From Thermococcus sp. (GTDB lineage Archaea > Methanobacteriota_B > Thermococci > Thermococcales > Thermococcaceae), in assembly GCA_021160985.1 (NCBI GenBank), contig JAGHBN010000167.1, forward strand, positions 1 to 23,901: a stretch of 23,901 nt of DNA, given 5' to 3'. This document shows, piece after piece, positions 1 through 6,445 of this stretch. Under the pieces are notes generated by a model. The model had not been told where the DNA came from and searched no databases. It saw only the letters and a program-made list of their open reading frames with translations. Position 1 is the first letter of the stretch; each line of letters begins with the position of its first letter. The position numbers were made by a program, and so were the translations under genes.

Positions 1-817
1 CCTATACACCTTCCGTGCCATCTTCGAAGACCCCCGCTTCAGGCCAGACATGCTGAAGGTGTACCCCACGCTCGTCACGAGGGACGCCCCCCTCTACCGC
101 TGGTGGAAGGAGGGCAAGTACCGCCCCTACCATACTGAGGAGGCCGTGGAGCTCCTCGTCGAGGCCTACAAGCTCTTCCCGAAGTGGGTGCGCGTCATGA
201 GAATTCAGCGCGACATTCCAGTCCAGCTCATCGTTGACGGTGTCAAGCACTCCAACCTGGGCCAGCTTGTATTCAACGAGCTCATCAGGCGGGGCATAAG
301 GCCGAGAGAGATTAGGTTTAGAGAAGTCGGCCACATGATGGAGAAGTTTGGAATCCAGCCGGAAGTTGAGCACATCAGGCTCCTCCGCGAGGACTACGAG
401 GCGGCTGGCGGAAAGGAGATTTTCCTCAGCTTTGAAGATACCAAGAACGACATCCTCATAGGCTTCCTCCGCCTGAGAATTCCGAGTGAGAAAGCCCACA
501 GGAAGGAGATAAACTGCTGTCCTTCAGCCATAGTCAGGGAGCTCCACGTTTACGGCCCGCTCGTGCCGATAGGCGGAAAGCCGAGGTACGAGTGGCAGCA
601 CCGCGGCTACGGAAGGGAGCTGCTGGCAGAGGCCGAGAGGATTGCCCGCGAGGAGTTCGACGTTAAGAAAATGCTCGTCATAAGCGGCGTTGGGGTCAGG
701 GAGTACTACCGGAAGTTCGGCTACAGAAAGAACGGGCCCTATGTTGCAAAGAGGCTCGACAGGGGCTACGCTGATTACAAAAAGAGTAAAGAATTCGACG
801 CCCACCTGAACACGTGA
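1..817 (+). CDS. elp3: Elp3, tRNA U34 carboxymethyl-synthase (3' part)
   Basis: This is the C-terminal part of archaeal Elp3, cut by the window edge; the frame is open from base 2. Elp3 joins a radical SAM domain to a GNAT-like acetyltransferase domain. In archaea it modifies wobble uridine 34 of tRNA (cm5U type) without the other Elongator subunits. Visible here are the end of the radical SAM region (VMRIQRDIP, then the EIRFREVGHM stretch) and the acetyl-CoA-binding segment HRGYGRELLAEAERIA with the following VREYYRKFGYRKNGPYV. The FeS-binding cysteines lie upstream of the window. The first ATG at 50 is internal, because conserved sequence continues upstream of it. The stop codon lies inside the Shine-Dalgarno region of the next gene, so the two are probably cotranscribed and coupled. 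Confidence 0.95.
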   Translation, partial: LYTFRAIFEDPRFRPDMLKVYPTLVTRDAPLYRWWKEGKYRPYHTEEAVELLVEAYKLFPKWVRVMRIQRDIPVQLIVDGVKHSNLGQLVFNELIRRGIRPREIRFREVGHMMEKFGIQPEVEHIRLLREDYEAAGGKEIFLSFEDTKNDILIGFLRLRIPSEKAHRKEINCCPSAIVRELHVYGPLVPIGGKPRYEWQHRGYGRELLAEAERIAREEFDVKKMLVISGVGVREYYRKFGYRKNGPYVAKRLDRGYADYKKSKEFDAHLNT

Positions 818-826
818 GGTGATTTT

Positions 827-1342
827 ATGCGCTTCAAACCGAGACCCTTCAACGAACCCGCTGGCTTCCGCTGTCTCTACTGCCTCGACTGCTGTAGGGG
901 GAGGCACATCTACCTGACCCTGAAGGATATAGAGAGAATTGCTAGGGCCGGCCATGACCCTCAGGACTTCGTGACGTTTTCCATTGAGGGCGACAAGGTG
1001 CGCTTCGTCCTCGCCGTGAGGGAGTGGGATTTGGGCTGCGTTTTCCACGACCCCGAGACCGGAAAGTGCACAATCCACAAAGTTAGGCCTCTCATATGCC
1101 GCATCTATCCTTTCATGGTCTCAAGAAAGCCCCTCGGGGTTGAGGGCGAGAAACCGTTCCACTACAAGGGCAAAGAGCTATGGCTCTACTACGACGAGAG
1201 CTGTCCCGGAGTAAACGCCGACGAGCCTGAAACAATGATAACACCGGAGGAGATAGCAGAGCTTGGCCTTGAGTTTGAAGAAGAGTTTGAGAGAACCGAT
1301 ATAGAGGGCTTTGCGGAGCTTTTGGCGGGGCTCGAAGGCTAA
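827..1342 (+). CDS. YkgJ-family cysteine-cluster protein
   Basis: A 171-residue protein of the YkgJ family, a putative metal- or Fe-S-chelating family of unknown biochemical role. The diagnostic cluster CLYCLDCC is at residues 16-23. It is followed by a second set of cysteines in the conserved pattern C-x-hydrophobic-H-x-x-x-P-x-x-C-R-x-Y-P (CTIHKVRPLICRIYPF), plus a cysteine in WDLGC and a later ESCPG. The start follows GAGGTGAT at 815-822, which overlaps the elp3 stop, so translation is probably coupled. The pairing with elp3, itself an Fe-S enzyme, hints at a role in metal supply or RNA modification, but that is inference. The length is ordinary for the family and nothing looks broken. Confidence 0.85.
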   Translation: MRFKPRPFNEPAGFRCLYCLDCCRGRHIYLTLKDIERIARAGHDPQDFVTFSIEGDKVRFVLAVREWDLGCVFHDPETGKCTIHKVRPLICRIYPFMVSRKPLGVEGEKPFHYKGKELWLYYDESCPGVNADEPETMITPEEIAELGLEFEEEFERTDIEGFAELLAGLEG

Positions 1343-1344
1343 GC

Positions 1345-1350
1345 TTTTAA
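1345..1350 (+). promoter_or_regulatory. TATA box for the nip7-like gene (leaderless)
   Basis: TTTTAA lies about 26 bases upstream of the ATG at 1373, which is the usual TATA-to-start-site distance in archaea. No Shine-Dalgarno sequence precedes the ATG (the bases before it are CCAATTCCAAAAAC). Together these predict a leaderless transcript. Inference from position only. Confidence 0.55.
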
Positions 1351-1372
1351 GCCCCCCACCAATTCCAAAAAC

Positions 1373-1879
1373 ATGAGCGAGGAACTCCGCTACCGCCGTG
1401 CCTCCGCATGGGAGTACGACCTCATACTCCGCGAGGCCGAGAAGTACGGTGAGCTTGAGCACCACTTCTTTGCCGTCGTTGAGGGCAAGTTTAGGGACGT
1501 TTACGCCGTCAACGAAAGGGTGTGGGCCGAGCTTGAGGGCCTAAAAATCAAACCCTACGCCTATGGGACGTTTGTGGGCACGATAAAGGTCGATAGGAAC
1601 CTCGTGGAGAAGTTCTATCCCAACGTCGAGTTCTTCTACTTCGTGAAGGTTGAGAAGAACTACGCAGTTCTGAGCCCAAAGGCAGGCTTCCTCTTCACCA
1701 CTGGAAAAGACGTACCGAGGAGCGGCGTCCGAAAATACGTCTGGCAGGGGACGAAGAAGCTGGTAATATACGACGAGAACGGCGTTATCCTCGGCATCGG
1801 CAGGATAAACCCTGAAAGCAGCCGGAAGTTCATTCTCAACGTTACTGACATCGGGGAGTTTCTGAGGAGGAGGCGCTGA
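1373..1879 (+). CDS. Nip7-like pre-PUA/PUA domain RNA-binding protein
   Basis: A 168-residue protein matching the Nip7 family, which acts in ribosome biogenesis in eukaryotes and has RNA-binding archaeal homologues. The C-terminal half fits a PUA domain: LSPKAGFLFTTGKDVPRSG, then VIYDENGVILGIGRINPES and the closing DVTDIGEF-like stretch (VTDIGEFLRRRR). These align by eye with human Nip7 motifs (a proline/glycine turn, a LKSG-like segment, a PLGFGVA-like segment, and ADIGEYVR at the end). The N-terminal half would be the pre-PUA domain. The basic tail RRRR suits RNA binding. The gene seems to be transcribed alone from a leaderless promoter, although it lies only 30 bases after the YkgJ gene. 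Confidence 0.8.
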   Translation: MSEELRYRRASAWEYDLILREAEKYGELEHHFFAVVEGKFRDVYAVNERVWAELEGLKIKPYAYGTFVGTIKVDRNLVEKFYPNVEFFYFVKVEKNYAVLSPKAGFLFTTGKDVPRSGVRKYVWQGTKKLVIYDENGVILGIGRINPESSRKFILNVTDIGEFLRRRR

Positions 1880-1900
1880 CTTTTCTAACCTTGCGTAATC

Positions 1901-1907
1901 TTTTTAA
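1901..1907 (+). promoter_or_regulatory. TATA box of the KaiC-like/HTH gene pair
   Basis: TTTTTAA in an intergenic stretch, preceded by TTGCGTAATC, which could hold the BRE. The transcription start is predicted near 1930. That puts it immediately before the palindrome at 1932-1946 and gives a short 5' leader carrying the GGGGGTGA ribosome-binding site at 1951-1958. Confidence 0.55.
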
Positions 1908-1931
1908 GCTCTTCTGCCGCACATAATAATG

Positions 1932-1946
1932 GTAACTAAAAGTTAC
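1932..1946 (+). promoter_or_regulatory. Perfect inverted repeat at predicted transcription start (operator candidate)
   Basis: GTAACT-AAA-AGTTAC is a perfect 6-base inverted repeat with a 3-base spacer. It lies about 25-40 bases downstream of the TATA box and just upstream of the ribosome-binding site. In archaea, repressors commonly bind over or just after the start site, so this placement suits an operator. A weak RNA hairpin is the alternative. The site also falls within a six-codon ATG-to-TAA frame at 1929-1949. The regulator is unknown; the HTH protein encoded at 2734 is one candidate. Confidence 0.4.
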
Positions 1947-1963
1947 TAAAGGGGGTGACGCTC

Positions 1964-2710
1964 ATGGTGAGGAAAGTCAAGACCGGGATTCCCGGAATGG
2001 ATGAAATTCTCCACGGGGGAATCCCCGAGAGGAACGCTGTCCTTCTCAGCGGTGGGCCTGGAACCGGGAAGACGATATTCAGCCAGCAGTTCCTCTGGAA
2101 CGGCCTCCAGATGGGTGAGCCCGGCATCTACGTTGCCCTTGAGGAGCACCCGGTTCAGGTAAGGCAGAACATGGCCGGGTTCGGCTGGGACGTCAGGAAG
2201 TACGAGGAAGAAGGCCTCTTCGCGATGGTCGATGCCTTCACCGCTGGGATAGGCAAGAGCAAGGAGTACGAGAAGTACATCGTCCACGACCTGACCGACA
2301 TAAGGGAGTTCATAGACGTCCTCAGGATGGCCGTTAAAGACCTTGGCGCCAAGCGCGTTGTTATCGACTCCGTCACGACGCTCTACATCAACAAGCCGGC
2401 GATGGCGAGGGGCATCGTCATGCAGCTCAAGCGCGTTCTAGCTGGCCTCGGAGTCACGAGCATCCTCGTGAGCCAGATAAGCGTTGGCGAGCGCGGGTTC
2501 GGCGGGCCCGGCGTCGAGCACGGCGTTGACGGCATAATAAGGCTCGACCTTGACGAGATTGACGGCGAGCTCAAGCGCTCGTTAATAGTCTGGAAGATGC
2601 GCGGAACGAGCCACAGTATGAGGAGGCACCCGTTCGATATTACAGACAAGGGAATCGTCGTTTACCCGGACAAGGTACTCAAGAGGAAGACCGTTGTTGA
2701 GGTTGAGTGA
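1964..2710 (+). CDS. Single-domain KaiC/RadA-like ATPase (PH0284-type)
   Basis: A 248-residue RecA-superfamily ATPase of the KaiC type, close to Pyrococcus horikoshii PH0284, whose structure is known. It has one KaiC domain, not the two of cyanobacterial KaiC. Walker A is GGPGTGKT at residues 30-37, a tandem Glu pair (EE, residues 60-61) sits where KaiC has its catalytic glutamates, and Walker B is VVIDS near 132-136. The C-terminal part includes GERGFGGPGVEHGVDGIIRL and MRGTSHS motifs typical of the family. I chose ATG 1964 because GGGGGTGA at 1951-1958 is well spaced before it; the GTG at 1955 is part of that site. The cellular role is not established. Pairing with the downstream HTH/coiled-coil gene suggests a signalling or regulatory ATPase. 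Confidence 0.9.
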   Translation: MVRKVKTGIPGMDEILHGGIPERNAVLLSGGPGTGKTIFSQQFLWNGLQMGEPGIYVALEEHPVQVRQNMAGFGWDVRKYEEEGLFAMVDAFTAGIGKSKEYEKYIVHDLTDIREFIDVLRMAVKDLGAKRVVIDSVTTLYINKPAMARGIVMQLKRVLAGLGVTSILVSQISVGERGFGGPGVEHGVDGIIRLDLDEIDGELKRSLIVWKMRGTSHSMRRHPFDITDKGIVVYPDKVLKRKTVVEVE

Positions 2711-2733
2711 AAACTGAAAGGGGGGGTGATAGG

Positions 2734-3279
2734 ATGGAGGTTCCGCTGAACCCGGTTGGAAGGGAGGAGATACACAGGCTTGAGAGCATCCTCCTATTCG
2801 CGACGCTCTTCAGGCCCGAAGTTATAGAGCTCATCAAGGACCCGGCCGAGAGGCTGACGTGGGTTGACAGCCTTGCGGTAGCGGCTGGAGCCATAGCGAG
2901 GGAAAAAGCTGGAATGACCGTCAGGGAAATCGCTGAAGAACTCGGCAGGACGGAGCAGACAATCAGGAAGCACCTTAAGGGCGAGACAAAAGCAGGTCAG
3001 CTCGTCAGGGAGACCTACGAGCTCATAAAGCAGGGCAAGCTTGACGAGCTCGTCAGGAACGTTGAAGTCCTTGCCAAGGGCGGTCAGCTCGTTGCCATGG
3101 AGGAGTACGAGAAGCTCAAGAAGGAGAAAGAGGAGCTTGAGGCCAGAGTGAAGGAGCTTGAAGAGAAAGTCAGGAGCCTCGAAGAGGATAACAGGAAGCT
3201 TACCGCAAAGATCGAGAACGTCAGGAGGATCCTGGGCGACGCTCTCAGCAGGATAAAAGAGATAGAAGAGCTCCTGTGA
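2734..3279 (+). CDS. HTH plus coiled-coil protein linked to KaiC-like ATPase
   Basis: A 181-residue protein with a helix-turn-helix at about residues 60-83 (GMTVREIAEELGRTEQTIRKHL) and a long charged coiled coil from about 123 to the end. The N-terminal 55 residues look helical. I recall a domain family (TIGR03879) described as a probable regulatory domain regularly found beside archaeal KaiC-domain proteins; I could not check this assignment. The ATG at 2734 follows a strong GGGGGGTGAT at 2721-2730. A GTG at 2707 in the same frame overlaps the upstream stop and is less likely. It sits 23 bases after the KaiC-like gene, so the two are probably one operon. It may bind DNA and transmit or sense the ATPase state through the coiled coil. 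Its 3' end almost touches the convergent speH. Confidence 0.8.
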   Translation: MEVPLNPVGREEIHRLESILLFATLFRPEVIELIKDPAERLTWVDSLAVAAGAIAREKAGMTVREIAEELGRTEQTIRKHLKGETKAGQLVRETYELIKQGKLDELVRNVEVLAKGGQLVAMEEYEKLKKEKEELEARVKELEEKVRSLEEDNRKLTAKIENVRRILGDALSRIKEIEELL

Positions 3280-3288
3280 GCTCGCTTA

Positions 3289-3711
3289 TTATTTTCCGTT
3301 CTTTCTGAGGGCTTCTTCCCACGTCATTATCATGTGGGTGTAGGTTTCGTCGTCCTCTTCTATTCCGCGCTTTATCTCGGAGACGTGGGCGTACCTGGCC
3401 TTGAACTGCTCGAGTATGTAGTCGACGGCCTTTTCGGGGTCGGCCTTGGTGCCGCAGGTGTAAACGTCAAGGGCGGCGTAGCCCCTCTCGGGCCAGGTGT
3501 GGACTGAGATGTGGCTCTCTGCAACTATGACAACCCCGCTGACACCCGTCGGAGAGAACTTGAAGAAGTAGCTTGACTTGACCTCCATATTGCTGACCTT
3601 CGCCGCATCGAGGAATATCTGCCTGATTTTGTCAGCGTTACCGAGAACCTCAGGATCGCAACCGGCAGCCTCAACAACGTAGTGGAACCCGATGGTCTCT
3701 ATCTCGCTCAT
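3289..3711 (-). CDS. speH: S-adenosylmethionine decarboxylase proenzyme
   Basis: Bacterial/archaeal class AdoMet decarboxylase of 140 residues, the usual size. It makes decarboxylated AdoMet, the aminopropyl donor for polyamine synthesis. The self-cleavage site is in VAESHISVHTWPE: cleavage between Glu65 and Ser66 turns Ser66 into the pyruvoyl cofactor. His71 and Cys86 (YTCGT) match residues used in processing and catalysis in the family. Conserved FFKFSPTGVSGVV and GYAALDVYTCG are present. I chose ATG 3711 (MSEIETIGFHY) because it matches the family start and follows GGTGA. A GTG nine bases upstream is possible, with its own AGGAGGA. The gene is convergent with the HTH gene, with nine bases between the stops. 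Confidence 0.95.
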   Translation of the reverse strand: MSEIETIGFHYVVEAAGCDPEVLGNADKIRQIFLDAAKVSNMEVKSSYFFKFSPTGVSGVVIVAESHISVHTWPERGYAALDVYTCGTKADPEKAVDYILEQFKARYAHVSEIKRGIEEDDETYTHMIMTWEEALRKNGK

Positions 3712-3732
3712 GGCTCTCACCTCTTGTTCCTC

Positions 3733-3753
3733 CTATTATATACCCTTTTTAAA
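3733..3753 (-). promoter_or_regulatory. speH promoter region
   Basis: On the minus strand two TATA-like elements occur in tandem: TTTAAAAAG (3745-3753) and TATATAATA (3733-3741). The first predicts a start near 3724 and a short leader with the GGTGA site. The second would start transcripts at about the ATG. The second element is nearly symmetrical and could also direct plus-strand transcription toward 3765. The choice between them is not decidable by eye. Confidence 0.45.
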
Positions 3754-3791
3754 GTTAATCCTAAAAGTGGGGAGTTGTGGGAGGAGCTTTT

Positions 3792-3854
3792 GCGGGTTAA
3801 ACGGATTAGACTTGCCTTTGTATGGATTAAACCGCTTTTTCCTATCAGTTTTTT
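3792..3854 (+). other. Imperfect hairpin followed by T tracts in speH-secF gap
   Basis: The 284-base gap between speH and secF contains no convincing gene. GCGGGTTAA (3792-3800) can pair with TTAAACCGC (3827-3835) with one mismatch, across a 26-base loop containing the direct repeat GGATTA (3803-3808 and 3824-3829). T5 at 3836-3840 and T6 at 3849-3854 follow, as in archaeal U-tract terminators. A TATA-like TATTATATA on the plus strand at 3734-3742 could start a small RNA near 3765. This is a candidate non-coding RNA only. Confidence 0.25.
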
Positions 3855-3931
3855 CCTCATCCGGAGGGTTTCCGAATAAAAGGGTTTTCTATCCATCTCC
3901 TTTGAGTTTTCTGGGTGAAAACGACCACTAA

Positions 3932-3938
3932 TTTTAAA
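3932..3938 (+). promoter_or_regulatory. TATA box of secF-secD-trkA operon
   Basis: TTTTAAA, preceded by ACCACTAA, predicts a start near 3961 and a leader of about 35 bases containing GGGGTGA (3985-3991) ahead of the secF ATG. The more proximal GTTTTATG at 3965-3972 would leave no room for that ribosome-binding site. Confidence 0.5.
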
Positions 3939-3995
3939 ACCTAAGCCTTCCTTACTATCGACAAGTTTTATGAAAACTGCAGACGGGGTGACAGC

Positions 3996-4913
3996 ATGCC
4001 AAAGGCTAAAAAGAAGGCCAAAACGACGGCCGGAGAAAACGTAAGGGCAAAGAAACGTGAAAAGTTGAGGTTTCTCGCTGAAATGGAGTACAAGAAGATG
4101 GTTATGTATCCACTGGTTGTTTTCATAGTGGCTCTGTTGCTGCTCGCGGTTCGCTTCCCCACCCTCGGTATAGACCTCCAGGGTGGTGTGGTGGTAACTG
4201 CTCATGGTGTGAGCGCGGATCCTGACGACCTCGCCAAGGATCTTACCGACCAGCTTGGAGTTCCGATTAGGGTTGAGAGTTTTAGTGGCGTCAACGTCAA
4301 TGGTGTGAGAATTTACGCTCCGGTTGGCACGGATCCGTTGAAGATAATCGACGTTATGAAGGAGAAGTACCCGGATGCTGATTATACTCACAGTGAGGTT
4401 CAGCCGACCTTCGGTGAAATTGCACAGAGGCAGGGAATAAGGGCAATAATATTTGCCTTCATGGCAATGGCCCTCGTGGTCTTTCTGTTCTTCCGAAGCC
4501 TTGTCCCTTCGCTGACGATAATCTTTTCAGCCCTCTCCGACATGACGATCGCCGTTGCCCTCATGGGGCTCTTTGGGATAGAGCTTACGACGGCCACGAT
4601 AGCGGCCCTGCTGATGCTCATAGGTTACACCGTTGACAGCAACATACTCCTCACCACTAAGCTCCTTAAGAGGAAGGAAGACACCATTGAAGAGGCATAC
4701 CTTAACGCGGTGTCCACGGGCTTTACCATGAGCACAACAACGCTGGGCGCGCTCTTCATGCTGTGGCTGATTTCTACTAGCCCGACGATAGATAACATCG
4801 CGGTGGTTTTGATCTTTGGTCTCCTTGCGGACTTCATGAACACGTGGGTTCTTAACGCCGGCGTGCTCAAGTGGTACCTCGGCAGGAGCGCTTCAAAGGG
4901 GGGTAGCTCATGA
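3996..4913 (+). CDS. secF: Protein translocase subunit SecF
   Basis: A 305-residue SecF, the partner of SecD in the membrane complex that assists the SecY channel in protein export. Archaea have SecDF without SecA. The protein has a very basic N-terminal tail (MPKAKKKAKTT), a first membrane helix at about residues 35-52, then the signature LGIDLQGG, a small extracytoplasmic domain to about residue 145, and a block of five membrane helices. The core SecF motif IGYTVDSNIL is at residues 209-218, with Asp214 in the position tied to ion coupling in the family. The start follows GGGGTGA. The stop overlaps the secD start as ATGA, so SecF and SecD are translationally coupled. SecF comes before SecD, the reverse of the usual bacterial order. 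Confidence 0.95.
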   Translation: MPKAKKKAKTTAGENVRAKKREKLRFLAEMEYKKMVMYPLVVFIVALLLLAVRFPTLGIDLQGGVVVTAHGVSADPDDLAKDLTDQLGVPIRVESFSGVNVNGVRIYAPVGTDPLKIIDVMKEKYPDADYTHSEVQPTFGEIAQRQGIRAIIFAFMAMALVVFLFFRSLVPSLTIIFSALSDMTIAVALMGLFGIELTTATIAALLMLIGYTVDSNILLTTKLLKRKEDTIEEAYLNAVSTGFTMSTTTLGALFMLWLISTSPTIDNIAVVLIFGLLADFMNTWVLNAGVLKWYLGRSASKGGSS

Positions 4914-6445
4914 ATAGAAGAACCAAAAAGCTTCTCAAGAACTGGAAGATAATCTTCCTCATCCTGGTGCTTGCAGGTTCAATAATCACTCTCGCACTCC
5001 GTCCTCTGACATTCGGAATAGACATTGCCGGTGGCGTGGCCCTTGTTGCTCAGACCGAACACCCCGTTGATACCCAGACGATGCAGCTTGTTACAGACTC
5101 CCTTCAGAAGAGGCTGAACACCCTTGGAGTGAAGGAGATCACCATAGAGGCCCAGGGCGACCAGATAGTCCTGGTAAAGGTTGCAAACGTCAGCAGTGAG
5201 GAGGAGGCGAATCAGATAAAGAGTGTCATAGAGAGCCAGGGTGTCTTCTACATGGAGTTTAATGGGGTCATATTTGGCACTGGAAAGGACGTTGTCATGG
5301 TTGACCCGCCCACCATAAGGCAGCTGGGGGCCCAGAACTACCAGTGGAGCGTTCCGTTCACGATAACCAAGTCTTCCGCCGAGAAGTTTGCTGAACTGGC
5401 AAACGGAAAGCCCGGCTGGCCCGTTGACATGTTCCTTGACCCTCCGGTCAACTCCCTCATGGTGGTTCCGGAGAGCGTTTACAAAGTTATGAACAGCTCC
5501 GCTTTCAACTCAGAGGCACCACAGGCAACGCCCCTCCTCGAGAGAATAACGAGGGCGTTTAACATAACTCCAGTCGCCTACACCAACCAGAGCGCCGACG
5601 AGCTCGCCAAGCTCGCTCAAGGCAAGGTGGAAGTCGTTCTCGTTGATGTCCCCTCGAGCCTGCAGGCTGAATTGGAGGCCAAGGGGCTTAAGGTTAGATA
5701 CATCGCGAGGATGGGGGGCGAGCCTGACGAGGCCCTTGTGACTCGCGTGCTCGGACTTTACGGCCCGTACGGCGTTGGAGAGGACCTCGCCACTGGAGTA
5801 CCTCATACAAGTGTCCAGATCTCTGGATACGCTCCAGATAGGATGACTGCAAGTGAAGAGGCAAACAGGGTCTACACCGTTCTGAAGAGCGGATCTCTGC
5901 CGGTTAAGCTCACGGTTGTTGGCATGGAGTTCATATCACCACGTCTCGGCGAGAACTTCAAGATACAGGCCCTCTACGCTGGATTGGGGGCTCTCGTAGC
6001 GGTGCTCCTCATAATCTACTACCACTACCGGAACTGGAAAATAGCGATACCCGTCGCATCTACGAGCCTTTTTGAGGTCATCATTATCCTCGGAGTTGCA
6101 GCGCTTATAGGGTGGAACCTCGACCTCCCGAGTATTGCCGGCATCGTTGCGGCAATAGGTACGGGCGTTGATCAGCAGGTGGTCATAACCGACGAACTTC
6201 TCAGCGGTGAAAGGAGCACTAAAATCACCAGGCGCTCCAGCGTGATAAAGAGGATGGGCAGGGCCTTCTTCGTTATATTTGCTTCGGCAGCCACCACGAT
6301 AGCGGCAATGAGCTTTCTGCTGGTTTACTTCGTAGGGACGCTCAAGGGATTCGCCTTCACCACGATACTCGGCGTCCTCATAGGAATCCTCGTGACGAGG
6401 CCCGCATACGCTGAACTCGCAAAATATCTGCTCGGTGAGGACTGA
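4910..6445 (+). CDS. secD: Protein translocase subunit SecD
   Basis: A 511-residue SecD. Residues 13-30 form the first membrane helix, followed by FGIDIAGG at 35-42, the SecD counterpart of the SecF LGIDLQGG motif. A large extracytoplasmic region runs to about residue 350, containing the P1-type head and base, and five membrane helices follow. The conserved membrane motif is GIVAAIGTGVDQQVVITDE, whose Asp is the expected proton/ion-coupling residue. The C-terminal TLKGFAFTTILGVLIGILVTRPAY is typical of SecD/RND-type proteins. The ATGA overlap with secF and the TGATG overlap with trkA make this the middle gene of a coupled three-gene operon. It is full length, with no sign of damage. Confidence 0.95.
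   Translation: MNRRTKKLLKNWKIIFLILVLAGSIITLALRPLTFGIDIAGGVALVAQTEHPVDTQTMQLVTDSLQKRLNTLGVKEITIEAQGDQIVLVKVANVSSEEEANQIKSVIESQGVFYMEFNGVIFGTGKDVVMVDPPTIRQLGAQNYQWSVPFTITKSSAEKFAELANGKPGWPVDMFLDPPVNSLMVVPESVYKVMNSSAFNSEAPQATPLLERITRAFNITPVAYTNQSADELAKLAQGKVEVVLVDVPSSLQAELEAKGLKVRYIARMGGEPDEALVTRVLGLYGPYGVGEDLATGVPHTSVQISGYAPDRMTASEEANRVYTVLKSGSLPVKLTVVGMEFISPRLGENFKIQALYAGLGALVAVLLIIYYHYRNWKIAIPVASTSLFEVIIILGVAALIGWNLDLPSIAGIVAAIGTGVDQQVVITDELLSGERSTKITRRSSVIKRMGRAFFVIFASAATTIAAMSFLLVYFVGTLKGFAFTTILGVLIGILVTRPAYAELAKYLLGED

Noticed and set aside
1929..1949. Six-codon ATG-to-TAA frame before the KaiC-like gene, as a leader peptide
   Set aside because: Too short to assess, with no ribosome-binding site. 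It is explained by the palindrome sequence itself.
1955..1963. GTG at 1955 as the start of the KaiC-like gene
   Set aside because: It is part of the GGGGGTGA ribosome-binding site, which is ideally spaced for ATG 1964, where family similarity also begins.
2707..2733. GTG at 2707 as the start of the HTH/coiled-coil gene
   Set aside because: A strong GGGGGGTGAT lies between it and ATG 2734, and the extra nine residues look like translated leader.
3682..3931. Short plus-strand open frames of 65 and 79 codons in the speH-secF gap
   Set aside because: They start inside speH on the opposite strand, lack ribosome-binding sites, and have no protein-like codon pattern.
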